64,000 nt of DNA from CBDCRK01 sp965220955. GTDB lineage: Bacteria; Desulfobacterota; Binatia; Bin18; CBDCRK01. The notes below the pieces were generated by a model. It saw only the letters and a list, made by a program, of their open reading frames with translations, did not search any database and was not told the DNA's origin. The position numbers and the translations under genes are program-made. Shown here one piece after another: positions 56,242 through 64,000 of this stretch. The stretch covers positions 200,217-264,216 of the forward strand of contig CBDCRK010000030.1 in NCBI GenBank assembly GCA_965220955.1. Direction: 5' to 3'. The stretch's first letter is position 1, and each line of letters opens with the position of its first letter.

Positions 56242-57426
56242 TTATTGTTCTTGCAAGACTGCCACCCCAGGCAATTCTCTTCCTTCTAGAAACTCCAATG
56301 ACGCCCCGCCACCGGTCGAAATATGGGTCATGCGCTCAGCCACGCCAGCCTGCTCGACTGCTGCGGCAGAGTCACCGCCGCCAATAATTGTTGTTGCCCC
56401 AGATAAATCAGATAAATCAGCCAGGGCTTGCGCCATAGCATATGTTCCAGCGGCAAAGGGCTCTATCTCAAACACCCCCATAGGGCCGTTCCACACAACT
56501 GTCCGGGCGCCACGCAGCCGCTGCTTGAACTCCTCCACGGTCTTTGGCCCGATATCGAGAATCCGCCAGTCAGCGGGCACGGCGTCTACACCAACCGTAC
56601 GCCGCTGCGCATGGGCAGCAAATTGGTCAGCAATAACGGCATCCACCGGCAGCACTAGTTTATTGCTCCCATGCTGGAGCAGGTCTTGGGCCACATCCAG
56701 CTTGTCAGCCTCAACCAGTGAGGCGCCGACCTTTCTACCCTGGGCTTTGAGAAAAGTATTGGCCATACCCCCGCCCATAAGCAGAGTGTCCACCTTGCTG
56801 AGCAGGTTCTCGATCACCGCGATCTTGTCAGATACCTTGGCCCCACCCAGGATGGCTACAAACGGCCGCGCCGGAGCAGCCAGGGCATGACCCAGAAAGG
56901 TTAGCTCTTTCTCCAGCAGAAACCCGGCTACCGCCGGCAGATAATCAGCCACACCAGCGGTTGAGGCATGGGCGCGGTGGGCTGAGCCAAAAGCGTCATC
57001 CACATATAGGTCAGCCAGGGAAGCCAGCGCCTGGGCAAACTGAGCCTCATTGGCTTCCTCTTCTGGGTGAAAGCGCAGGTTCTCCAGCAGGACCACGTCG
57101 CCGGGTTGCATTGCCTTGACCAGCTCCTCAACCTCAGGTCCCACACATTCAGTTGCCATTTGCACCGGCCGGTTGAGGAGCTGACTAAGCCGAGCAGCCG
57201 GTGGTCCCAGGCTATAAGCGGGGTTAGGCTTACCCTTAGGCCGGCCGAGGTGCGAACATAGGATAATCCTTGTGCTGTGGTCCATCAGATACTGCAGTGT
57301 GGGTAGGGCTGCCCGGATACGCGTGTCATCGCTGACAACATTATTTTCCAGCGGCACATTGAAATCGACCCGGACCAGTATGCGCTTACCCGAAACGTCT
57401 ATATCGCGCAGTGTCTTTTTGGCCAT
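56242..57426 (-). CDS. pgk: Phosphoglycerate kinase
   Basis: 394 residues, usual length. VRVDFNVPLENNVVSDDTRI, LCSHLGRPKGKPNPAYSLGP, and FGSAHRAHASTAGVA make the phosphoglycerate site (Arg/His cluster); AILGGAKVSDKIAVIENLL, DIGPKTVEEFKQRL, GPMGVFEIEPFAAGT and GGGDSAAAVEQAGVAERMTH, STGGGASLEFLEG are the ATP domain. A 9-base tandem repeat (56400-56420) encodes SDLSDLSG. It lies 39 bases upstream of pyk in the same transcript. Confidence 0.96.
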   Translation of the reverse strand: MAKKTLRDIDVSGKRILVRVDFNVPLENNVVSDDTRIRAALPTLQYLMDHSTRIILCSHLGRPKGKPNPAYSLGPPAARLSQLLNRPVQMATECVGPEVEELVKAMQPGDVVLLENLRFHPEEEANEAQFAQALASLADLYVDDAFGSAHRAHASTAGVADYLPAVAGFLLEKELTFLGHALAAPARPFVAILGGAKVSDKIAVIENLLSKVDTLLMGGGMANTFLKAQGRKVGASLVEADKLDVAQDLLQHGSNKLVLPVDAVIADQFAAHAQRRTVGVDAVPADWRILDIGPKTVEEFKQRLRGARTVVWNGPMGVFEIEPFAAGTYAMAQALADLSDLSGATTIIGGGDSAAAVEQAGVAERMTHISTGGGASLEFLEGRELPGVAVLQEQ

Positions 57427-57494
57427 AACTATAATCCCTTGTCGATCTTCTCGGTATAAAAAACCTTCACAAAAGATTGGGTAATGACCAGCCT

Positions 57495-58418
57495 TCAGGC
57501 TACCCTACCTTGGTAGACGTCGATTGCGTGAAGATAGTTGGTGGTAATGAGCTTAACGGCCTCGGCACGCGTAAGCGTATTGTCACGGAAGCCCACAAGC
57601 GCCTCCCACCAAAGTGTTCGACCAATGGCAAAGCCCTGGTAGCCGGGAACTCCTGTGCCCGCTAGCAACCACTGCTCAACGCGGGCCGAGCTTGCACCTC
57701 GGCCAAGCACAATGCAGGCAACTTGCTCACGGCCACCAGGGCGAGCCTGTTGGCGAGCCTGTTCAGCAACTCGCTGGCAGTCAGCCCGTTCGTCCAGCCC
57801 CTCGATCTTCCAGATATCGGCTTCGACCCCTGCCTGCTGCATGGCGGCAATTGACTGCCTAACAAGCCCGGGCCGGATTTCTCGGTCGTAGCGGTCTATG
57901 TCTTCGTCCACCGCGGCGAGTTGCTCCGTGGTAGCCGGGACCAGCAGCTCGAAGAGGAACTTGCGGTTGTGCGTGTGGAGCCAATCGGACAGCTGGCGCA
58001 GTCGTGCCGTCTGCCGTGCGTTAACGTCAGCCTCACCGTCAGGGTTGTAGCGCACCAATACCTTGGTGAACATTGGGTCGAACTCCTCAATGTGGCGGCC
58101 AAATTCCGTCCCGTACTCGAAATCAAATTCAGCACGACCGCTGGCCTCAGCAGGCATAGCCAGCACAATCCCAAGCTCTTTTGCTCGCCGGGCTACCGCT
58201 GTGCCAAACTCCTCATCGACCAGAACCCCGGCCTCTTCTGTCAGCTTTCCCTGGGCCTGAGCCTCAAGGAACCCCTCGAAGATCAAAAACTTGTTATCCG
58301 CAATCCTGGCTGCCTCCTCAGGGGTTGGGGTGCCCGTGATCCCGAACAGCTGTTTCTGGAACGAACCGCGGTGGTCAAAAGCGAGTATATAAAGGTTGCG
58401 GTCATAACCCAGTGCCAT
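57495..58418 (-). CDS. DUF2090-type aldolase-like TIM-barrel protein
   Basis: 307 residues from ATG 58418 behind AAAGGAGACTGAAC; a reading from 58508 is not supported. NLYILAFDHRGSFQKQLFGI, LFELLVPATTEQLAAVDEDI and DIWKIEGLDERADCQRVAEQ followed by CIVLGRGASSARVEQWL are the hallmarks of the DUF2090 domain found at the end of IolC-type proteins (2-deoxy-5-keto-gluconate-6-phosphate aldolase) and in free form. The Lys in WKIEG is a good candidate for the Schiff base. It stands first in the glycolytic run pgk-pyk-eno, so it may supply triose phosphates as a non-standard aldolase. This is an inference from position. Confidence 0.78.
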   Translation of the reverse strand: MALGYDRNLYILAFDHRGSFQKQLFGITGTPTPEEAARIADNKFLIFEGFLEAQAQGKLTEEAGVLVDEEFGTAVARRAKELGIVLAMPAEASGRAEFDFEYGTEFGRHIEEFDPMFTKVLVRYNPDGEADVNARQTARLRQLSDWLHTHNRKFLFELLVPATTEQLAAVDEDIDRYDREIRPGLVRQSIAAMQQAGVEADIWKIEGLDERADCQRVAEQARQQARPGGREQVACIVLGRGASSARVEQWLLAGTGVPGYQGFAIGRTLWWEALVGFRDNTLTRAEAVKLITTNYLHAIDVYQGRVA

Positions 58419-59114
58419 GTTCAGTCTCCTTTCTTTGCTGACTTTCTCCATTATTCGAAAAAGTCGATCATCTAGCTTGTCTGCAGGCAGAGAGACCTCT
58501 CCAAACAAGGCGGGATCGATTGGCAGGGTAGGGTGGTCTTTGGGCGTTTCTTCTCTTTTTTCTCCTGGTGTTATCTAGTTGTCTTGAACTATTAAAATAC
58601 TCCTCAAGATGGTTCAGGACTAGCCCCCCGAGTGTTCAAATTGCAGTTGGGTTACGTTCAGCATCGTTCGACCTGGCAGCATGCCTCGAAGGTCATGGAG
58701 GACATCAAGCTTAGGGGCAGCAATTCCCGCTGGCGCCCCTGTAACTGAACAAGAGGGTCAGGCAGTGGTTCGAGCCGTGAGAGTTGAAAAGGTTTGAGCG
58801 ATCGGGGAGTAAGCGTGCTGGGGGGGGGCTTGATGAAGCAAGCGAAGGGGAGGAAAGGGAAAAGGGTTATTAGAGCTTGGGGCACTGACGATGGGATTGG
58901 CAGTATGGCGTGGTAGTGGTTGGGAAACGAGGGCGGCGCCAGTTGTATGGCCAGATTGGACGGTCGAGGGGTGCCATCTTGCATATACGGCAAAGCAGTC
59001 CAAGGTCTACTCCTTCCCCTAATTGCCCGCAACTATTCTGACCTCCCGTGTCTGGTGCGGTCGGTTGCTTTCTGGTATCTTGCCACCACTGCCATATAAA
59101 GGAGAGCAGCTAAG
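58419..59114. other. Long spacer with G-run, no supported gene
   Basis: About 700 bases between the aldolase-like gene and the small broken gene. It contains G9 (58820-58828) and AG-rich tracts, and no frame with a recognisable family. Promoters of the divergent glycolytic and respiratory runs must lie here. No clear -10/-35 pair could be picked with confidence. Confidence 0.4.
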
Positions 59115-59356
59115 ATGAGCGACGAACAAAAAAGAACTTCACTCATCAGGTATACTAACGGAAGCAAGCAGATCTTCGAATTTCCGTAACAAGCCCAACA
59201 AATAAAATTGTCACTAGGATTGAAAAACTGCTCGACTCAAACTATCTCCTTCTAGAAACGGAAGAAAAGCTACAGTTAAAAATATTCATCCACAAGAAAC
59301 TTTCCAGCAAGAGGGTGAACAGTGGAAGATACAGAACGCATGGAGAAAAACCATAA
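59115..59356 (+). pseudogene. Small cytoplasmic protein gene with a one-base deletion
   Basis: ATG 59115 (behind AAAGGAGAGCAGCTAAG) reads MSDEQKRTSLIRYTNGSKQI then FEFP and TAA. The next-but-one frame continues SVTSPTNKIVTRIEKLLDSN and YLLLETEEKLQL, which fits as the rest of the same protein if one T is restored in the T3 tract 59181-59183. The tail then runs over the start of the Rieske gene. I recall small uncharacterised proteins of this kind, but no family name. Confidence 0.55.
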
Positions 59357-59960
59357 AGCCACGGTTCTGGGTCGTCGCCAGTTTCTTTCCGCGGCTTCAA
59401 TGCTGGCAATGTTTACAGGGTTAGCCGGAGGATATGGAGCATTCGCGTATATTGCTGGCCGGTTCCTCTACCCGGTTCGCTCGGGCAACAAAAACTGGCT
59501 CTTTGTCACCCAGGTCAAGCGGATGAAAGTGGGGGACAATCTCCTCTATCGCCTACCGTCTGGTGAAACCATTAACATCACCCGTCAGGGCAAGGTTGGC
59601 AGCGCTGAGGATTTCATCGCCCTTTCCAGTACCTGCCCCCATCTGGGGTGCCATGTCCACTGGGAGCCCCAACACGAGCGCTACTTCTGCCCGTGTCATA
59701 ATGGAACCTTTGATGCCCTGGGCAAGGGGATCGGCGGACCACCGGGCGAGGCAGGACAATCCCTCCCTCGATATCGGCTGAAAATCGAAAAGCGGCTACT
59801 CTTTATTGAGGATCTGTCCACCTCTTTGGCCTATGCTCGCCAGCAAGGTTCGATTATCGAGCCCACAGCCGTCAGGCCCCAGGGCCCAGGTCATGATCCT
59901 TGCCTGCTCGCCATTCGTGGCTTCGCCATTCGTAGGCAAAAACAGCACCAACGAACATGA
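59322..59960 (+). CDS. Rieske iron-sulphur protein (QcrA/PetC-like)
   Basis: 212 residues from GTG 59322 with GAGG upstream (ATG 59340 is possible). The Tat-type signal anchor GRRQFLSAASMLAMFTGLAG precedes the Rieske domain; CPHLGCHVHWEPQHERYFCP and CHNG give both Cys-His pairs of the [2Fe-2S] cluster plus the disulphide Cys. It accepts electrons from quinol in a bc-type complex at the outer face of the membrane. Its last four bases overlap the cytochrome b start (ATGA), so the pair is coupled. Confidence 0.93.
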   Translation: MEDTERMEKNHKATVLGRRQFLSAASMLAMFTGLAGGYGAFAYIAGRFLYPVRSGNKNWLFVTQVKRMKVGDNLLYRLPSGETINITRQGKVGSAEDFIALSSTCPHLGCHVHWEPQHERYFCPCHNGTFDALGKGIGGPPGEAGQSLPRYRLKIEKRLLFIEDLSTSLAYARQQGSIIEPTAVRPQGPGHDPCLLAIRGFAIRRQKQHQRT

Positions 59961-61018
59961 TAAGGTTTAGCCAAGGGCTCAGCAACTGGTTCTCTGAGCG
60001 CTTGCCGGTTTCCGATGCCCAGCTTCGGGAACTTACCAATGAGCCGGTTCCCTACCACCTCAAGCGCTGGTGGTTTGCCCTGGGTGGAACCCCAGCTTAC
60101 TTATTTGTGGTCCAAATTGTCACCGGGATTCTGCTGGCGGTCTACTATCAAGCCTCGCCACAAACCGCCTACCAATCAGTTCAGTACATTACCCACGAAG
60201 CCGCCTACGGCTGGTACCTCCGCAGTGTCCATAAATGGGCGGCAACCCTGATGATTGCGGCCGTGGTCTTGCACCAAATGCGCGTCTACTTTACCGGCGC
60301 CTATCGCCAGCCTCGCGAGATCAATTGGATGGTGGGGATATGCCTGCTCATTTGTACACTGTTGACGGGATTTACCGGCTATAGTCTGGTGTACGAACAG
60401 CTCAGCTACTGGGGAGCTACGGTTGCTGCCAACATTACCGATACCATCCCCTTGATCGGCGGCTTTGTCAAAGAGATGCTCCTGGCTGGCCCGGCGCCCA
60501 ACGAACGCACGGTATCACGGTTCTTTGTTATGCATGCCGCGGTGTTGCCCGTTTTGCTGGTGTTGTTGATTGCCATCCATATTGCCATTATTCGCTTGCA
60601 AGGGGTGACCGAATTTAGATTCGAAGACGAACCCGAGGAAGGTCCCCAGCACTTCAGTTTCTTCCCTGATCATTTCTACACCGAGTTGATCATTGGGCTG
60701 ATTCTGATGGTCCTGCTAAGTGCCTTAGCCATCATCTTTCCTGCCTTCTTGGGACCCCCGGCCGATCCCCTGACAACACCTGAGATCATCAAGCCCGAAT
60801 GGTTTTTTTACGTTGCCTTCCGCTGGCTCAAACTCTTCACCGGAACCACGGCCGTGCTAAGTATGGGGTTCATTGTCTTTATAATGTTTATCTGGCCTTT
60901 CATCGATAACTGGATCCGGCGCTATACCCGTTTTTCCGAAGCCAGCGTGTGGATTGGCATGGTGGCCGTGTTGACCCTCATTGGGCTAACGATCTGGGAG
61001 GCGGCTGTCGCCCACTAG
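59957..61018 (+). CDS. Cytochrome b of a bc-type complex (b6 plus subunit-IV-like, fused)
   Basis: 353 residues, about eight membrane helices. Heme-b His ligands sit in YLRSVHKWAATLMIAAVVLH and RFFVMHAAVLPVLLVLLIAI-HIAII; the quinol-oxidation motif is KPEWFFYVAF (PEWY-like). Charged loop FRFEDEPEEGPQHFSFFPDH follows the first four helices. It is shorter than mitochondrial cytochrome b. No cytochrome c1 gene is next to it; instead an octaheme cytochrome c and NapA follow, suggesting a quinol oxidation site that feeds a nitrogen-oxide cluster. A 21-base repeat begins at the stop codon. Confidence 0.93.
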   Translation: MIRFSQGLSNWFSERLPVSDAQLRELTNEPVPYHLKRWWFALGGTPAYLFVVQIVTGILLAVYYQASPQTAYQSVQYITHEAAYGWYLRSVHKWAATLMIAAVVLHQMRVYFTGAYRQPREINWMVGICLLICTLLTGFTGYSLVYEQLSYWGATVAANITDTIPLIGGFVKEMLLAGPAPNERTVSRFFVMHAAVLPVLLVLLIAIHIAIIRLQGVTEFRFEDEPEEGPQHFSFFPDHFYTELIIGLILMVLLSALAIIFPAFLGPPADPLTTPEIIKPEWFFYVAFRWLKLFTGTTAVLSMGFIVFIMFIWPFIDNWIRRYTRFSEASVWIGMVAVLTLIGLTIWEAAVAH

Positions 61019-61058
61019 GAAGTTGGGGTCGCCCACTAGGAAGTTGGGGTCGCCCACT
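61007..61058 (+). repeat. 21-bp tandem repeat, 2.5 copies, across the cytochrome b stop codon
   Basis: GTCGCCCACTAGGAAGTTGGG at 61007-61027 and 61028-61048, with a third partial copy 61049-61058. The first copy contains the TAG stop (61016-61018). The unit is a multiple of three, so every copy carries an in-frame TAG. Probably a slippage product; it lies between two genes of one operon. Confidence 0.95.
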
Positions 61059-61094
61059 GAATGGAGCTAAGGATGCTGGAGAGGGAGAGAGAGA

Positions 61095-62765
61095 ATGACA
61101 CTGACACAGAAGCGGTTCCTGATTGGTGCCTTGGGCGCGCTGTTTTTGCTTTCGCTCATCTTTGTCCAATGGATGGAAGTGGCCAGAAAACAAGAGGAAG
61201 CCGGCCTCAGGAAGCCCCATATTGTGGTCCCGGCCAGTTCCCAGGCATGTGTGAATTGTCATGGCCAGGCCAACCCTGGTATTGTGGCTCACTGGAGGGG
61301 GAGTACCCATGCAGAGAAAGGCATTGGTTGTACCGATTGCCATACGGCCGTACGGGAGGAGGCGGATGGGTTTCAACACTATGGAGTGTGGATGGCTACT
61401 GTAGTTACGCCCCGTGACTGTGCCAACTGCCATCAGACCGAGGCCCAGGAATTTGCCCAGAGTCACCATGCTGCGGCCGGCCGGATTCTGGCTTCCTTGG
61501 ATAATTTCTTGGCTGAGACCGTTGAGGGTGCCCCGGTTCCCTTCCAGCCTCATTCCCCCACCCCACAGCAGACCATCATAACCCCGGGGCCATCCCTTAT
61601 GAACGTGAGCGGTTTGGCTGCCGCCTTTAGTGGTTGTCAGCAGTGTCATGGCTCCAAAGTTGCTCTCCAATCGACTGCTGGGGGTATGATCACCGTGGAT
61701 GATTTACAGCCCGACGCCAACGGTCAGCCAACCAATCTTGACGCAGTGGCCAAGATTGTGCGAGACAACAATGGCCGCCCGCTGTTTGCCCCGGAGACCT
61801 GGCCCAATACCGGTATTGGACGGATCAATCTCGACGGCTCAGTGGGGTCCTGCACAGCCTGCCATAGCCGACACGATTTCTCTCCTCGACGTGCCCGGCA
61901 ACCAGAGAACTGTGGCAAATGCCATCTGGGTCCTGACCACCCGCAAAAGGAAATTTATGAAGAATCCAAACACGGGGTGGCCTACCGGGATTTGCGGGAT
62001 GACATGAACCTGGACGCTGACTCCTGGATCTTAGGCGTCGATTATGCTGCCGCGCCCACCTGCGCAACCTGCCATATGTCCGGCCATATGCGCAATGGCG
62101 GAAAAATCACCCATAATGTAGGGGAACGGATCTCTTGGAACAACCGTCCACCGATTAGTGTCCTGATGGACACCGATATTAACAATAAGTTGGTGACCGT
62201 CACCGACCCGGAAGAACGGCAAACCCTGATCCACGACTCCGCCGGACAGAAACGTACCCGCATGAAACAGGTTTGCTCGCACTGTCATACTCCCGATTAC
62301 ATTAATGCCTTCTACCGGCAGTACGACAATCTTATTGTGCTCTACAATGAAAAATTCGGTAGGGCCGGGCAGCAAATTATGGCGGCCCTGGGGGAACAGG
62401 GCTTGATCAGTAAGACGCAGTTCGATGATGAAATCGAATGGACCTGGTTCTTTCTATGGCATCATGAGGGCCGTCGAGCTCGACACGGGGCAGCCATGAT
62501 GGCTCCGGACTATGTCCAATGGCATGGGATGTTCGAGGTGGCTAAACGATTTTACCTGGAGCTGATTCCCCAGGCACAGGCCCTGACCAAAGAGGCGGCA
62601 GCCAACGGCCTGAGGGCTGAGGCTGAGGCGGTAAACCAGGTCATTGATGAAGTTCTGGCCCGTCCCGAGCATCAATGGTTTAAACAAGGCGCTGAAGAGC
62701 AGGCCGAAAAAATCCGCCAGGAGATGAGCCAGCGGTATGGCCAAGATAGTCAAGGGAAGAATTAA
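61095..62765 (+). CDS. Octaheme c-type cytochrome, hydroxylamine-oxidoreductase (HAO)-like
   Basis: 556 residues from ATG 61095 behind GGAGAGGGAGAGAG. An N-terminal signal anchor (FLIGALGALFLLSLIFVQW) leads to eight CxxCH heme sites: CVNCH 52, CTDCH 79, CANCH 110, CQQCH 181, CTACH 253, CGKCH 273, CATCH 322 and CSHCH 395. GERISWNNRPPISVLM and WHHEGRRARHGAAMMAPDYV are words of the HAO/octaheme nitrite reductase family. Members oxidise hydroxylamine or reduce nitrite. With Rieske/cytochrome b before and NapA after, nitrite or hydroxylamine reduction fed by quinol is plausible. Whether the Tyr that crosslinks the catalytic heme is present needs an alignment. Confidence 0.92.
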   Translation: MTLTQKRFLIGALGALFLLSLIFVQWMEVARKQEEAGLRKPHIVVPASSQACVNCHGQANPGIVAHWRGSTHAEKGIGCTDCHTAVREEADGFQHYGVWMATVVTPRDCANCHQTEAQEFAQSHHAAAGRILASLDNFLAETVEGAPVPFQPHSPTPQQTIITPGPSLMNVSGLAAAFSGCQQCHGSKVALQSTAGGMITVDDLQPDANGQPTNLDAVAKIVRDNNGRPLFAPETWPNTGIGRINLDGSVGSCTACHSRHDFSPRRARQPENCGKCHLGPDHPQKEIYEESKHGVAYRDLRDDMNLDADSWILGVDYAAAPTCATCHMSGHMRNGGKITHNVGERISWNNRPPISVLMDTDINNKLVTVTDPEERQTLIHDSAGQKRTRMKQVCSHCHTPDYINAFYRQYDNLIVLYNEKFGRAGQQIMAALGEQGLISKTQFDDEIEWTWFFLWHHEGRRARHGAAMMAPDYVQWHGMFEVAKRFYLELIPQAQALTKEAAANGLRAEAEAVNQVIDEVLARPEHQWFKQGAEEQAEKIRQEMSQRYGQDSQGKN

Positions 62766-62802
62766 GTACCGGGACCTATCTTTGAGTAGGTAGAGGAACA
62801 AA

Positions 62803-64000
62803 ATGAAACGGCGGGATTTTTTAAAAGCTTTGGGTATGGTGGGGGCCGGTATGGCCGCCTTCTCTGCCCGCGACCAGCAAGCCGCTGCTCAGATCATGGC
62901 TGAGCGTAGTTCCTTGAGCGACAGCGACTTGACCTGGGGAAAAGCCCCGTGCCGCTATTGTGGCACGGGCTGCGGGGTAGAGGTTGGCGTCAGCAATGGC
63001 CAGGTTATGGCAGTCCGCGGAGACCAGGCAAACCCCGTCAACCGGGGCCTGCTATGCGTGAAAGGCTACCACCTTCCAGCCCTGCTTTATGGGCAAGATC
63101 GTCTTCAGTATCCAATGAAACGGACGGCTGAGGGGACCGGCTGGAACCGTATTTCCTGGGATGAGGCCCTGGATCTCATTGCCCGCAATTTTACCGCGAC
63201 TCTCAAACAACATGGTCCTGAAGCTGTAGCCGTCTATGGCTCTGGGCAGTGGACGGTGTTCGACGGATATGCCGCGCTCAAATGGGTCAAGGGTGGCATG
63301 CGCAGCAATAATATCGAGGCCAATGCCCGGCTGTGTATGGCCAGTGCGGTCATGGGCTTCATGACCCAATTCCAGAGTGACGAGCCCATGGGGTGCTACG
63401 AGGACTTCGAGGCCGGGGATGATTTTGTGCTCTGGGGTAACAATATGGCCGAGATGCATCCGGTCCCTTTCAGCCGCATTCTGGAGCATAAACGCCACAA
63501 TCGTGGGGTACGGATTGTTGATATTGCCACCCGGCGTACTCCCACTACTGATTACGCCGATATGTATGTAGAGATCGCGCCGGGATCCGACTTAGCGCTG
63601 GCCAACGGCATTCTCCATCTGTTGGTAAAAGAGGGCAAGATCAACCGTGCCTTTATCCAGGAGAATGTGGTTTTCAAGCGAGGGATCGAAGATGTGGATG
63701 TCATTGGCTATGGCTGCTATGGCGAGCAGGCACAGCAATACACCTTCAAGGACAAAGCAAGAGACTCCTCTTTTGCCGAGCTGCAAGAATTCTTGGCAGA
63801 CTACCCGCCTGACCGAGTGAGTCAGACCTGTGGTATTCCGGCAGGACAGATCCGGGCCTTAGCCGAACTCTACGGAGACCTTAACCGGGCAACGGTTAGC
63901 CTGTGGTGTATGGGGGTTAACCAACATATTCGTGGCACCTGGATGAACAACCTGATCACGGACCTGCATCTACTGACCGGAAAGATTAGTCGCCCGGGGA
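62803..64000 (+). CDS. napA: Periplasmic nitrate reductase-like molybdoenzyme NapA (5' part)
   Basis: ATG 62803 behind AGGTAGAGGAACAAA opens a Tat signal (KRRDFLKALGMVGAG). The [4Fe-4S] ligands are CRYCGTGCGVEVGVSNGQV and the later GLLCVKGYH. The molybdenum-coordinating Cys is in NARLCMASAVMGFM, as in NapA and Nas, where formate dehydrogenases have Sec or Cys followed by another context. GMRSNNIEANARLCM and QSDEPMGCYEDFEAGDDFVL complete the likeness. The gene runs off the window at residue 399. It reduces nitrate to nitrite in the periplasm and is the probable source of substrate for the octaheme enzyme. Confidence 0.88.
   Translation, partial: MKRRDFLKALGMVGAGMAAFSARDQQAAAQIMAERSSLSDSDLTWGKAPCRYCGTGCGVEVGVSNGQVMAVRGDQANPVNRGLLCVKGYHLPALLYGQDRLQYPMKRTAEGTGWNRISWDEALDLIARNFTATLKQHGPEAVAVYGSGQWTVFDGYAALKWVKGGMRSNNIEANARLCMASAVMGFMTQFQSDEPMGCYEDFEAGDDFVLWGNNMAEMHPVPFSRILEHKRHNRGVRIVDIATRRTPTTDYADMYVEIAPGSDLALANGILHLLVKEGKINRAFIQENVVFKRGIEDVDVIGYGCYGEQAQQYTFKDKARDSSFAELQEFLADYPPDRVSQTCGIPAGQIRALAELYGDLNRATVSLWCMGVNQHIRGTWMNNLITDLHLLTGKISRPG

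Noticed and set aside
58658..59032. 124-codon minus-strand ORF in the spacer before the respiratory cluster
   Set aside because: Proline- and serine-rich, spans a G9 run, has no ribosome site and no family.
1..64000. CRISPR arrays, rRNA, tRNA and intact insertion sequences
   Set aside because: No regularly spaced repeats, no tRNA fold and no transposase frame were found by reading.

Overview
The window reads as chromosomal DNA of an uncultured, metabolically versatile Gram-negative bacterium of middling-to-high GC. Inference for this: several Tat or Sec exported proteins, an outer-membrane DUF1302-like protein, a TolC-type channel, a Rieske/cytochrome b pair and a NapA-type reductase. The mix of luciferase-like (LLM) monooxygenases, COG2159-type amidohydrolases, cupins, DUF1329 proteins and selenoproteins recalls Tectomicrobia/Entotheonella-, Binatota- or deltaproteobacteria-like genomes. 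I cannot fix the taxon from this sequence.

Layout. 1-3.6 kb: glutathione transferase start, then a forward catabolic operon (two cupins, FAD oxidoreductase, ketopantoate-reductase-like protein). 3.6-7.0 kb: a scrap zone with gene fragments around an intact chrA, a DUF1232 gene and a RelE/Phd-type toxin-antitoxin pair. 7.2-10.2 kb (minus): DUF1329 protein, membrane protein, SnoaL-like protein and a TetR regulator with an operator-overlapped promoter. 10.3-12 kb: ECF sigma factor, zinc-finger anti-sigma factor and Spy/CpxP-like sensor. 12-14 kb (minus): two LLM monooxygenases. 14.5-22.5 kb: a tight three-gene defence-type operon of PLD-SNF2 helicase, Eco57I/PglX-like adenine methylase and AAA ATPase, followed by remnants. 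22.8-31 kb: SDR, amidohydrolases, GST, polysaccharide deacetylase, a frameshifted LLM gene and a HigBA-like pair behind a 24-bp perfect palindrome.

31-46 kb is a metal and envelope region: heavy-metal P-type ATPase, a FrnE/DsbA-like selenoprotein, two DUF1329 proteins, an AMIN-TPR protein, a DUF1302-like outer-membrane protein, an ACR3 arsenite carrier set between broken czcA and arsR pieces, a secreted Cys-rich protein, a multicopper oxidase and a TolC/CzcC-type channel. 46.5-47.4 kb encodes a second selenoprotein (GrdB/PrdB-like). 47.6-58.4 kb is central metabolism: a CbpA-like chaperone and PEP synthase on plus, and on minus a run of aldolase-like protein, pgk, pyk, a tiny coupled ORF and eno. 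59.3-64 kb is a respiratory cluster: Rieske protein, cytochrome b, octaheme hydroxylamine-oxidoreductase-like cytochrome c and NapA (cut by the window end).

The most notable observations are two in-frame UGA codons, each placed where the family has the first residue of a C-x-x-C motif and each followed at the right distance by a SECIS-like hairpin; the helicase-methylase-ATPase operon; and an unusually high load of gene ghosts (two copies of a dead TetR gene with conserved promoters, czcA/arsR shards, SDR and isochorismatase stubs, single-base frameshifts). The frameshifts may be real decay or homopolymer errors in the assembly.
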